Of a stretch of DNA of 64,000 bases, positions 1 to 10,497 are shown piece by piece; position 1 is the first letter of the stretch; every line of letters begins with the position of its first letter. Below the pieces are notes generated by a model, which was not told where the DNA came from, searched no databases, and was given only the letters and a program-made list of their open reading frames with translations. The position numbers were made by a program, and so were the translations under genes. The stretch comes from Populus alba (taxonomy: Eukaryota > Streptophyta > Magnoliopsida > Malpighiales > Salicaceae). The DNA lies in assembly GCF_005239225.2 (NCBI RefSeq), contig NC_133298.1, forward strand, positions 2,914,001 to 2,978,000, in the 5' to 3' direction.

Positions 1-206
1 GTTTTCTTTAAGGAAAATATGTAATCATCTAAATGAAATTTACTTCGTTGTTAGTTTTTATACCTGTTTCACAACAATCATATCGCATTATAGCAGCACC
101 ATCTTAACATGCCTTTTGACAATTTATCTAGATGCATTCCTAATCTTCATTGTTTCAGAAAGATACTGATCCCCTTTTATTGTTTGTGGAAATTGGTAAA
201 CTGTAG

Positions 207-350
207 GCACAAGACTTCCGCAGTCAAGGGACACAAATCCGGAGAAAAATGTGGCTGCAGAACATGAAGGTTAAGCTGATTGTATTGGGTATACTGATTG
301 TCTTGATCCTCATCATAGTCCTCTCTATTTGCAAAGGCTTCAACTGCTGA
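207..350 (+). CDS. VAMP72-type R-SNARE, last exon only
   Basis: This is the terminal exon of a vesicle-associated membrane protein; the rest of the gene lies left of the window. After an AG acceptor at 205-206 the frame reads the end of a SNARE helix ([15 protein letters not shown]), then a hydrophobic anchor of about 20 residues (positions 276-330), and ends with KGFNC and TGA at 348-350. The basic [10 protein letters not shown] stretch before the membrane anchor and the very short luminal tail are typical of plant VAMP72 R-SNAREs, tail-anchored proteins that drive secretory vesicle fusion at the plasma membrane. Identification rests on this tail alone, so the member within the VAMP7 family cannot be fixed. 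Confidence 0.8.
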   Translation, partial: AQDFRSQGTQIRRKMWLQNMKVKLIVLGILIVLILIIVLSICKGFNC

Positions 351-1004
351 GAGTGAGAGATGTTTTTGAAGGCTTGATAATACTGTTTCTAGAGCTTTTG
401 CGAGTTACAAAAGCAAATACCGAATATATTGTTATGACTGTGTGTAGCAGCAACTAGTGATTTCTTTGATATATCGTCCAAGAACTTTATTTTTGAACGT
501 GAATGGAACCCTATATGTTATTTGTCATATCATTCCAACGTTTCTTGGTTGATGGATAAAATTTTGGATTGTCACCATACTTTGTAACCCTACTGTTTCT
601 TGAGCTTTCTTAATCTTTTGCTTGCACGCCAACTTGTTACCTGAGCAAAAACTACTCTCCATAATAGAATTTTCATGGCACCTGTTTCAATTCTTGCAAT
701 CCCAGAATAGGTTTCGTGATTTTGATAAATGATCGCATCGGTGATACAATCATTAAAGTTTGGCTTGAAGATTGAACCATGTAAATCAACCATGACAAGA
801 ATCATTCATTGCCCCCGTGAGTTGCATGCGAGAATAGAAGCAAAAATCAATTAGAACCCAGTAAAAAAAAAACAAAGAATGTATTTATATAAATTCATCA
901 CAAACAACAAAATTCAAGCACAAGCAGAGAATCTTGAGATCAAGTATGGTTTGCGTATTCCAATTTTGGCAGAGAAACAGAGTTCAAATCCTGCCAGCAA
1001 CAAA
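351..1004. other. Convergent 3' flanks of the VAMP and TAF8-like genes
   Basis: No coding sequence is supported here. The stretch holds the 3' UTR of the VAMP gene from the left and of the TAF8-like gene from the right, in tail-to-tail arrangement. It is AT-rich, with a poly-A run near 864-873. Confidence 0.5.
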
Positions 1005-1865
1005 TCACAAAAAAGAGATTAAAATCCTTCCTTTTTGTGCCTTCATTGCTTCCCCAATCTTAAAACTCACCTTTCCTCTCTCCACCGACAAATCACCATA
1101 ACCATCACTTCTTTTCTCATTCTCCCTAGAAATCCCCTGGGATTTATTTCTACCACTCACCAAATCAGAATTCTCCCACAAGGCCAAGCCCCCTTCCCTC
1201 CTCTTTTCCCACCTCTCCCCACAATTCTTATAACTAGTCTCATCAGGAAACCTTGGCAACCACCTAGGAATATGCAAACCCCTGGAATCCAATTCATCTA
1301 TTTCCAAAGAAATTGAATTCCTCCTCAAAGAAATCGAATTCCCTCTTGGAATAGGCTTGGCAAAAGGGATTTCATCACTGAACTCAACAAAAGATTTAAT
1401 ATCTTTAAACACACCAGACCTTAAAAGGCCAATGCCACTACTACTACAATGCAGCGTGGATCCTCCTGTAAAACCCTGTACAGTTGACATGTCATGTAAT
1501 GAGTTGATGATGTCAAAGATGTTTGACTGAGTGCGGTTGGATGCATTGGAATATGACACAGCTGTTTTGGCTAGTGTTTGGAGGTAAAGGGTGGCTATAT
1601 GGGTTAGGGTTTCAAGAGCTGAGAGTTGTGTGGACTTAAACCCTACTGATTGGCAGATTTGTGATACTGCTGTTTTTGTTATTTTGAAGGCATAATCTGA
1701 TGGATTTTCTGCTGGTGGTGGTGGTGGTGGTGGGTTTTGGAAGCGGGTTTTGTTGGATCTTTTGTGGGGCTTTGGTTTCATGGTGATTGGATGGACGGTC
1801 ATGGAGGAGGAGGTAGAAGAGAGGCTGATGATGATTGGCGGAGGGGGAGGAGGAGGATTCTTCAA
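1005..1865 (-). CDS. TAF8-like bromodomain-associated histone-fold protein (TFIID subunit type)
   Basis: A single uninterrupted frame encodes 286 aa. Residues 1-56 are low complexity with two polyproline runs, the second encoded by a GGT/GGC-type microsatellite. Residues about 57-128 form a histone fold of the Bromo_TP type (AFKITKTAVSQICQSVGF, then ALETLTHIATLYLQTLAK). Downstream are the two short blocks typical of TAF8 proteins, a Pro-rich FSDEIPFAKPIPR near 162-174 and IPRWLPRFPDETSY near 199-212. TAF8 is a TFIID subunit that pairs with TAF10 through the histone fold; plants also carry intronless relatives annotated as bromodomain transcription factors, which this resembles. The first ATG was chosen because the frame is open, but Met22 or Met29, after the first proline run, are also possible starts. 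It converges on the VAMP gene. Confidence 0.8.
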   Translation of the reverse strand: MKNPPPPPPPIIISLSSTSSSMTVHPITMKPKPHKRSNKTRFQNPPPPPPPAENPSDYAFKITKTAVSQICQSVGFKSTQLSALETLTHIATLYLQTLAKTAVSYSNASNRTQSNIFDIINSLHDMSTVQGFTGGSTLHCSSSGIGLLRSGVFKDIKSFVEFSDEIPFAKPIPRGNSISLRRNSISLEIDELDSRGLHIPRWLPRFPDETSYKNCGERWEKRREGGLALWENSDLVSGRNKSQGISRENEKRSDGYGDLSVERGKVSFKIGEAMKAQKGRILISFL

Positions 1866-2866
1866 AACCCTAACAATGGATAATTAATCATATCTTGGAT
1901 TTTGTGCTTGACAAGACTTGAACCCTAGCTGCGCTCCAATTTCTCTAGAGATGATCCTTTTGGCCACCGAACGACTAATACTATTTTTTCACTATCATTG
2001 TGATTTAAAACTACTTATAAAGAAAGTAATTAATTGAATTAACTGATAAAAAATTAACATTGGAAAAGGAGAAAAAGAAAATTAAGAAAATTATCAAAAC
2101 CATGCTCTTCTGTAAATTACTTTCATTATAATTTATAGTGCAATTTCTCATATATTTAATAATTTTTCAATAATTTAATCTTCCCCTCCAACTCCTTACA
2201 ATTTTTAAATAAAAAAAAATATTTTCTTTTCTTCACTCTCATCCCCTTATTTTTCACTCCATCCATTCCAAACAGAAGAAAGAAAAATTCCAATGGAGAT
2301 GTGTTTATATTTGTATACTTTCAAAATATGGAATATGGGCCTTTTCTGATATGGAACATGGGCCCTCTCTGAATATGTGTTGCTAAATACTTTTGGCCCA
2401 AGACTACTTCCTACGGGTCTCTCTGCCTTTTAACCGTTTTAACCACCTCTCTCAAGCCTTTGAAAGGAGAGAAGCAAGAAATCAAGAGGCAGCTTAAAGT
2501 GGTGTCGCCAAATTAGCAAGCTTGTAGCTTAACTGGTAATAAAATCCTTTTCCACCAAGAAATTTCGTGTTTGGATCTCTCTTCTGTAATAATAATTATA
2601 AAATATTCTCTCATCTGTTCTGGGAACCAGTGAAGAGGTAATTCAATCACTACATGATTGAGAGAAGCACTTCTAGTAAGTTTACTGCAACAGATTACAA
2701 AAGGAAAAAAAAGAAAAAAGAAACAGAGTTGAAAAGAATCTTTATCATATTAAGTCAGTCTGTGTCCTTCTATTGATTTTTTCTCCATGAACCTTGAAAA
2801 GAGTAGAAGAAGATGAAAAAACTAATAACATGAATAGTCATATAGAGAGCTAAAAAGGGAAGTAAC
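1866..2866. other. Intergenic: TAF8-like promoter side and possible SINE trace
   Basis: No gene is seen. The left part is the upstream region of the minus-strand TAF8-like gene. Around 2520-2570 a block resembles a tRNA-derived promoter, with an A-box-like TAGCTTAACTGG and a degenerate B-box, so it may be a decayed SINE; target-site duplications were not found. The right end runs into the NBS-LRR pseudogene. Confidence 0.35.
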
Positions 2867-5482
2867 ATGGCATCTCCTACAGTAGACCTCCTGACTAGCG
2901 AGATCATTTTGGTTCTTGAGAATGAAGCATCATTGCTTGGATGACTTGCTGATGAAATTTACAAAATCAAGATGGAGTTCATAAGCATGAGATCCTTTGT
3001 AGAAAGATTTTCTCGCCGAAGGAGAGAAAACCAGGGTGGAATTACATCATCGACAACTTCATGTATTACAAGAATAGGCAGCAAAATTCGATCGGGTAAG
3101 TACACTAGGCTTTTGAATCAACCATTTACATTCCCAAGAATATCTCTGTGAGGCATCAAATTGCAGCAAAATTAAGAAGGAACCATTTTGCATTATGATA
3201 CTAGAATATGGATGAAAAGTCATGGCGACTCCTGTCTTTTCATCGAAGATGTCTTCGTTGGGATTGAAAATGTAAAATGTGACTGTTGGGGTGGTTCTTA
3301 ACGGGAAAACCATGACGATCTGTTACTTCTTTAGCCGGAATGGGTGGTTTAGGTAAGATAACTCTAGCTGCTACTACCTACAACTGCCAAGTTGTGAGGC
3401 CACATTTTGATTGGTATGCTTGGATCACTGTTTCTCAAAGTTATGTTATTGAAGATTTATTTAGAGCCATGATAGCAGGACTTGTAAAAAGCAATAAAGG
3501 AGGACGTTCCGATGAATTTGAGCACCATGAGTTACAACCAATTGGTGGAGATTCTGGTTAACTTCTTACATGGAAGGAAATATGTGATTGAATATATTAG
3601 ATGATGTGTGGAGTATATATAGATCTCTGTAGTGAATAAATGTTGCACTTCCTGATAGCATGAACGGAATCAGAATTTTGCTCACAACTCGAAAACAAGA
3701 TGGAAGTTTCTACGGTAGGAATTAGATCGATCATGACGAGAATGGACTTCTCCGTTATGTAATAGAAGAGTCACAGGCTCACAGCCTCTTCTCGACTAGA
3801 CGAAGGAGACATGAGTTCCATTCAGGCTTCGCCTGGCAGATTGGGATGACTTGGATGCTGGGCAGATACAGATAGAGCCTCACTCATAGATAGAGGAAGA
3901 GTACGCATGTTATGGGCATCGGATCAGATAGCCCTTCGGGGAACCAACCGCACATCCAGTTCCGTTCAAGCTTCGTTTTCATTTGGGGCTGGAAGCCATG
4001 TTCATCAGCTTCTACCTCTTGAAAAGGACGAGGCTTGGGCATTGTTTTGGATTGAAGCTTTTTCAAGCAACAATGGATGTTGCCCACAAAATTTGGACTT
4101 TTAGCAAGGAATTTTTCTGAAAAATGTAAAGGCTTACGTCTAGCAATTGTGGCTTTGTCCGGTCTCATGTCTACCAAGAAGTTAGGTTCGAGTGGAGGAA
4201 AGTCAATAAAATCTTGAATATAGTCCTGAGCTTGGATTCGTAAAGAGAATATTGATGCTGAGTTTTAGTGACTTGCCTTGTCAATTAAGAAATTGTTTCT
4301 TATATTGCCGTGTCAATCGGAAAACTTTCCAAGTTAGAAAACGCTGGCTATTAACGAAACCAAAATCAAGGAGTTTTGGGTGTGTGGCTCATAGACAAAT
4401 GCCCTTTCTGGGATGTAAATTTAATTTTTTTTGTTGATAGAGATGATTGATAGGTTAGGGGTGTGGGGCACCGTCCTCACGGTATGGTAAAGGAGTATTA
4501 TTAAAAAAAAATACATGATGTAAATCTAATTTGATATATAGTGAAATAAAGCTACCCGCTCATGCTCATGTGGATGTAAACATATTGCTAAGCCTGTTTT
4601 TCTTGTTTTCTGTCTTGTGCAATATTCATTATTATTGCTGAAGGTTTCTCAACACTTGGGGCATCGCAAAGCTGCAGTAGCTACGGCACTTAACTGCATA
4701 CCTTCACAATCCCGGATATGGAACTGATTTTAATTATGCATTCGGTACACCGTCATCATCAGATATATATATATATATAAGCTGAAGAACTTACATGTCC
4801 TGGCAGGTGTTGGGGGAATGGAAACCTCATCGAATGACTTTGGAACCTAGAACAATACAGGCGATTTATCCTGACAAATGTGAGACTAGCAGATGAGAAA
4901 GACTTGTGTGCTGCAATTTACAACATGAAACTACACAAATTGTTTCTGAAAGCAGCTAATGAAGAGGGGCCATTAAGGATAGATGCACTTTCCTCACCTC
5001 ATTGCCTTGAAAAGCTTAAACTAGTTGGAAAATTGGAAAAGGTGGCATGTTGGTTTCCTTCTCTTCACCCCGTCACATTTTTGCTCTTCTTATGGTCTAG
5101 ATTAAGAGAAGATCCACTTCCTTGCCTACAAGCAGTGCCCAATTTGGCAAGGCTTATCGTCGTCAACGCCTATGTAGGCAACCAGTTATGCTTTCTTAAT
5201 GGGTTCCAGAAACTCAAGATCTTGAATACATACAACTGCAATCACCTAAATGAGATTGTTCTAGAGAAGAAAATGATGCCAGGTCTTCAAAGTTTGAGCC
5301 TTGGTAGATGCATGAAACTAAAGGCATTGCCTCATGGTATTGATATTCATAATTGTTAGAGAAGAGATCATAGATTGCATTCGTGGAGAAGGAAGAGTAG
5401 ATCGCCAGAAGGTTAAGCACATTCCCAATACCAGCTATTATTTCCAAACACAATCTGGATTGTCTTTTGAAAGACTTTCTTG
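2867..5482 (+). pseudogene. RPM1-like CC-NBS-LRR disease-resistance gene, heavily degraded
   Basis: Pieces of a CC-NBS-LRR protein occur in the right order but in different frames. At 2867 the N-terminus reads MASPTVDLLTSEIILVLENE, followed by an in-frame TGA at 2942-2944. The P-loop GMGGLGKITLAATTY begins near 3337, with YAWITVSQSY just after it. The kinase-2 segment LDDVW lies near 3597-3612, and the ILLTTRKQD block near 3673-3700. GAGSHVHQLLPLEKDEAWAL and ARNFSEKCKGL follow at about 3985-4140, and a DLPCQLRNCFLYC block at 4270-4310. The LRR part (4880-5357) keeps ALSSPHCLEKLKLVGKLEKV and GLQSLSLGRCMKLKALPHGI; a tail resembling VKHIP is at 5415-5482. Several stops and frameshifts, a retro-insert at 4428-4516 and a missing middle part show it is dead as a protein gene. 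Intact members are intracellular immune receptors. Confidence 0.88.
4428..4516 (+). mobile_element. Short 5'-truncated retro-insert with target-site duplications
   Basis: About 90 bp ending in an A-rich tail (AAAAAAAAATACAT) is bracketed by two copies of a 16-bp sequence, GATGTAAATTTAATTT at 4412-4427 and GATGTAAATCTAATTT at 4517-4532, differing at one base. A poly-A end plus a long target-site duplication is the mark of LINE-type retroposition. It could be the 3' part of a SINE or a LINE end. It sits inside the NBS-LRR pseudogene and interrupts the homology after the DLPCQLRNCFLYC block. Confidence 0.6.
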
Positions 5483-7411
5483 ACAGATTGTACTACATAA
5501 AGGCGAGTTATGTCTTCTACTATATGAATTACAATGCCAAATTCTTCTCTCTCACTTGCACGTGTACGCATCTGCATGCCCTTTTATTTGTTCTCATTAC
5601 TCGTTAATAGAAATTATCATTGCTTCTGATTATGCTGATTAACTGTGGTAATAATCTGCAGAAGTGATTTAGAAAGAATGGAATGCCTAATTGCTTAGTT
5701 TATGATTGAATACAGAGCTGGTGTGATTTGTTGGATATGTCCAAATTGCACTCTTTTCCTTTGTGTGTGTTAGTTTCCATTTCTTAGAGGAAGTTTTTCT
5801 TTTTGGCTAACATGTTCTATGCTAACATGCCAGTTTTATTTTGAACCAGAACTTGCAGCATAAGTTCTCAGATGCATCACGGGCTAGTCAAAGGTCCTCT
5901 GCAGCCAGAGCATTGCTGTTGAACTCGTCTGCATCATAGTGACTCTAGACATCGATTCAAGGTGTCCAGTCCCAATATTCTAGGGTAATAAGAATTGTGC
6001 TTAGCACCTCAAACTCTTAATCTCAACTGAAATAATTTGCTGCAATCCTAGAACTTATGTACAGATGCCATTAACCCTGTTATGTTCATAGGCTGGATGT
6101 CCATGTCCAGTTGCTTTGTGGTTAAACTACAGAATGTTGACCATCAAGCATGACATGCTTTATATTTGAGCAGCATTGGGCTACAAATTTCTTGCAGACA
6201 TCTACTAGTGACTGGGCTTGGATCAACTAGAGCTTGAGCAAAACCTGTCCAGCCTGAAAAAAGGAACTCGAAACTTAACCTCCTCCTTAATTGCTCCCCT
6301 CTTCTCACCAACTGAATTGCTCCCCACTTCTCACCAACTGGGCTAAGTCTAATTATTACCAGAAGGATCACTATAAGTTGATGTGATATATAGCAGCCAC
6401 TTGAAGCTCATTTTGGACCACTCCAACTTTTTTGAATGGTGTATGGTAGGTAGTTCATCAAAGAACAGATCAAAGAAGAAAAAAACAGAGCTTAGGCCAA
6501 GATTCACGTGATAAAACAGTATGCACTCACAAGGTGAATTAAAAACACCTCTAGTTTTGAACACATTACAGCATCATTACTTATTCACTTTCCTATGATA
6601 TCCAGAAAAGAAAAAAAATTATCTTGTAGATAAAGTCTAGTAAAAGGGACTCTGCCGTCTGAATTGACCTAGAGTTTCACCAACATGACCTGACTAAGTA
6701 AGAAGTTAATGCTATTAGATCTAAGCAAGGACAGAAACGGGTCACCTTGATGAGCACACAAGGTTCTCAGCAGGTATCTTCAGATCATAAAGGATAATAG
6801 GCCACACTGTTTTCTATCTTTCTATATTACCCATTCACATTATTTTCAACTTCAACCTCTGAACAAATTGTTTCTTTCTCACCAATTTACAAGGAGACTA
6901 TTCTTCCACCCATGAAAACGAGTAGATGAACTCATTGACTCTCTAAAGTCTTAATTCCAAATTCGAGGAGACGGGTTCACACCCTTACAACTATACAGTA
7001 TCAGACAACGCATCTACAGTTTTGCTAGCACATGTAATGGGTGCCCACTCTCACTGGCTCTAATAAAGACAGTGCCATAAGACAATTCAAGTTGGGGCAC
7101 TAGACTTTAAGGTTTAAAAACTTCTAAAAGCAAGACATGACAATCTTTCTACCATAGATGGGACTTGGAAGTTGGGTCTGCATCAAGCACATAGCTTGGA
7201 TGTTGCCATAATGTCCAAAACCCCATTAATGGGGTGGAAAAAGTCGTGCAGGCTTGGCACATGGAATTATTGCTAGTGGGAAAAAATATGACCTGTGCAA
7301 TAAATCTTTCAAACCTCAGACAGAAAAGTTGATTGGTTTCTATTGATTTCACTTTTCAACACTTTATCCACATTAATTGCTTTATATTCAAAATGAAATT
7401 CATAATGCCAT
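5483..7411. other. Intergenic, no gene recognised
   Basis: Only short unrelated open frames are present. A 24-bp stretch (ATTGCTCCCCTCTTCTCACC-type) occurs twice near 6290-6340. The region ends at the assembly gap, so a gene split by the gap cannot be excluded. Confidence 0.4.
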
Positions 7412-7911
7412 NNNNNNNNNNNNNNNNNNNNNNNNNNNNNNNNNNNNNNNNNNNNNNNNNNNNNNNNNNNNNNNNNNNNNNNNNNNNNNNNNNNNNNNNN
7501 NNNNNNNNNNNNNNNNNNNNNNNNNNNNNNNNNNNNNNNNNNNNNNNNNNNNNNNNNNNNNNNNNNNNNNNNNNNNNNNNNNNNNNNNNNNNNNNNNNNN
7601 NNNNNNNNNNNNNNNNNNNNNNNNNNNNNNNNNNNNNNNNNNNNNNNNNNNNNNNNNNNNNNNNNNNNNNNNNNNNNNNNNNNNNNNNNNNNNNNNNNNN
7701 NNNNNNNNNNNNNNNNNNNNNNNNNNNNNNNNNNNNNNNNNNNNNNNNNNNNNNNNNNNNNNNNNNNNNNNNNNNNNNNNNNNNNNNNNNNNNNNNNNNN
7801 NNNNNNNNNNNNNNNNNNNNNNNNNNNNNNNNNNNNNNNNNNNNNNNNNNNNNNNNNNNNNNNNNNNNNNNNNNNNNNNNNNNNNNNNNNNNNNNNNNNN
7901 NNNNNNNNNNN
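7412..7911. other. Assembly gap, 500 N
   Basis: Exactly 500 unknown bases; the round length suggests either a library-based estimate or a fixed placeholder. Open frames drawn through it have no meaning. Confidence 0.98.
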
Positions 7912-8487
7912 TTTGATTTTGCACCTTCCCTTATACAATAACTGGAAATTCGCTGCCTTCCCTGGTTTGGATTCTAGGTCACGTTGAGTTGACCATGGCC
8001 AACAGACGAGTTCAGCATATTAATTTTAACACCATGATGATTCTTGATTGAAGAAGTTGTTCAAGCATTGACCAAGGGGGTGTTATTTGTATTGTGTCAG
8101 AAGCATCGGAGGGGGAGGGGAGAGGGAGGACAAATCTTGAACTTGAGCATGCATGATGAGAAGAATTTAGAAACAATATATAGGTAACATATATGCTAGT
8201 AAGTAGTACCCTCTCATTCCTTTTAACCTTTGAGAAATAAAGTTGAATTTCAATGCACACAATTAATTTTAAAACACTATTAAAGCAATCAAAAGACTTC
8301 AGTATTTTTTTACTAAACTCATCAAGTATTGAAATTTGTATCACCTGAACAACCAAAGAGGGAAGAATGGAATGAAGAAAACGTCAAGAAAATAAAATGT
8401 GGTGGAAAATGGGGGAGAAAAAATTGAACACAAAGCACCATTGAAAAAGGATCATCATTTTTCTACATTCAAAAATATAATTAAAAT
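7912..8487. other. Intergenic, polypurine stretch
   Basis: No gene seen. A strongly purine-biased segment lies near 8105-8130. The stretch ends at the left target-site duplication of the SINE (8475-8487). Confidence 0.4.
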
Positions 8488-8687
8488 TGCACTTGAGATC
8501 TTGGTCTAGCGGTGGAAAGGGGCTTGTTTTCCTTCCTCTGTACCTGGTTTCAAAATTTTATTGTGCACGTCTGTCACCCCGCGGTGTCTTACATACTACT
8601 GGGGTTTGCAGGATGTTCAAGGGCCGTAGATTAGTCGTGGTACGTGTAAGCTAGCCCGGACACCCACTGAAAATTAAAAAAAAAAAT
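8488..8687 (+). mobile_element. tRNA-derived SINE with perfect 13-bp target-site duplication
   Basis: A 200-bp element is flanked by identical copies of ATATAATTAAAAT at 8475-8487 and 8688-8700. It begins with a Pol III A-box match TGGTCTAGCGG at 8502-8512, has a degenerate B-box (GGTTTCAAAATT) about 45 bp downstream, and ends in an A-rich tail at about 8675-8687. This is the structure of a plant tRNA-derived SINE, moved by LINE enzymes. The exact duplication suggests a fairly recent insertion. The family name was not determined. Confidence 0.82.
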
Positions 8688-8700
8688 ATATAATTAAAAT

Positions 8701-9639
8701 CTTGAATATAGCCAGCCTTGCTTGATGATTGTTACCAGCCTACAAGTAAAACAACAAGTAGGAAAGCATCAAGCCCCTCTTCCACCTTTTCAATGCTGTA
8801 CAAACTTCTGTGATGAAAAAAGAGAAGGCAATATATAATACAGCCGATAGGAGAGGCCATTGTTGACAGCTGATACATCACGAATCATCCTTTCCATGAT
8901 AATGTGGACGAAGGTGGAGGGCTCCCATTTATGATGTTGATGGGCATTGGAAATACAAATGGCCGAAATTGCAAGGAGGGATGGTGGCCAGGTGAAAGGA
9001 CTCAACCGCGAGTCCAACCTTGACTTTGAGCAGCAGGAAATAAATAGGAGTTTTGGTGCGATTTGAGCAAGAAATAAAATAAAAGCAGGAGAAAGAAGGT
9101 GAGTCCAGCCAAACTGTCGTTCTGAGGGTACATGCCTGCCACATGGATATACATGCGCACGCTCATGGAGGGTATTTTTCAGATGAAAACTGACACAAAG
9201 AATCTTGCCTGTCGTTTTATTCGTTCGTTTGCCCTTTTTTTTAAATGGGAATTTGCCACGCTCTATCGCGGGTCTAGTTAAATTTTTTAACTTTTAAAAA
9301 ATATATTCAAGTTATGATGATTTTGAAAAAATACATGGTTAAATAAAATACGTTTTGAAATATGAGATTGAAAAAATAATAAAGAAAAATGAAATAAAAT
9401 TATAAACTTCAAAGCCTAATAATCTAATATTAAAGATTAAAATAAAAAAACTTCAAAAAATACAACACTAAAAAAGAAAACTAGCACGCACCACACCGCA
9501 AGAAAAAGAACGACGCGTCACAGCAGAAGCAGGACTTTAGCCACCGTACAATCCTTCTTGCATCACTTGAATGGCACGAAGTAAAAGTTAGCAAAAAAAA
9601 ATAAAAAACCAATTAAACTGAGAAAATTAAAAAAAAACA
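8701..9639. other. Intergenic, AT-rich
   Basis: No coding potential was recognised; short frames at 8790-9144 have no family resemblance. From about 9240 the DNA becomes AT-rich with homopolymer A runs. Confidence 0.4.
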
Positions 9640-10062
9640 GTTGAAAAAAATCAAACCATAAAAAAAACCGATTAGAATATTTAAAAAAATACTTGGTTTG
9701 GTTTGGTTTTAGTTTCGTAAGCCTGAAATCGAAAAACCTCAATTGAACCGAACCGGTTTAGTTAAAAAAATATAAAATAACCGAACCAAAACCAAGCTCA
9801 TCGTAAAAACCGATTAGAAAGTCTAAAAACAGCCCAAAAAACAATATAGTTTTTTAGTTTTAAATATAAAATAATCAAACCGAACCGAAACCGGTGGGTT
9901 GGGTTTTGATATTAATATAAAATAATCAAACTGAACCGAAATGAAACTAGTCGGTTGGAACCGGTTTTTAATTCGGTTTTGGTTTTATTTTTTTGTATTT
10001 TATAAAATTTCAGTTTGGTTATTTTTATAAGTAAAAATCAAACCAAACCGAAAATGATCACA
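9640..10062. repeat. Degenerate AACCGA/TTGGTT-rich repeat element
   Basis: The segment is filled with irregular copies of AACCGAACC and its complement GGTTTGGTT, with AAAACCGATTAGAA twice (near 9665 and 9808) and ATAAAATAATCAAAC-type units twice (near 9870 and 9920). Both strands of the motif occur, suggesting a folded-back element. It is a dispersed plant repeat of unknown class, without coding content. Confidence 0.5.
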
Positions 10063-10195
10063 CCTAACGCGAAGGCCATGACACTCGAAAACACACACAT
10101 TAGCTTCTTTTTTTTAATAATATTTAAAAAACTTAAAATTACCAAGTTACCCCTAACAAAACCTAAAAATAACAACAAAATCAATGTAAAAAACC

Positions 10196-10496
10196 ATAGT
10201 TTTAAGACCCGGCCCGGTCCAAGGCCCGGGTTTTGATCGGGTCACCGGGTCTCGACCGGGTCGCCGGGTCGGCCGGTCAAAATTTATTTTTTAATTTTTA
10301 AAAAAAAAATCAAAACAACGTCGTTTTAGCAAAAAAAAAAAAAAAGTCAACGGGTTTGGGCCGGGTCTTGCCGGGTCAACCGGGTCGACCGGGTCTGGTC
10401 GGGCCAATTCCCAAGCGGGTTTTGGCCTCCACCCGGACCGGTTCCATGCCTGGGTCCCGGGTCAACCCGCCGGGCCGGTCCGGGTTTTAAAACTAT
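10196..10496. mobile_element. GC-rich inverted-repeat MITE, Mutator-like
   Basis: A 300-bp island rich in CCGGGTC stands out in AT-rich DNA. Its ends are inverted repeats: ATAGTTTTAAGACCCGG at the left and, reading inward from the right, ATAGTTTTAAAACCCGG. It is flanked by GTAAAAAACC (10186-10195) and GTAAAAACC (10497-10505), a 9-10 bp duplication differing by one A, which fits Mutator-like transposition. The interior has short CCGGGTC/GACCCGG repeats around a central A-rich spacer, so the single strand could fold into a long hairpin. There is no transposase, so it is non-autonomous. Confidence 0.72.
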
Positions 10497-10497
10497 G

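Noticed and set aside
7309..7941. Long frames across the N run
   Set aside because: The open frames exist only because N cannot form stop codons.
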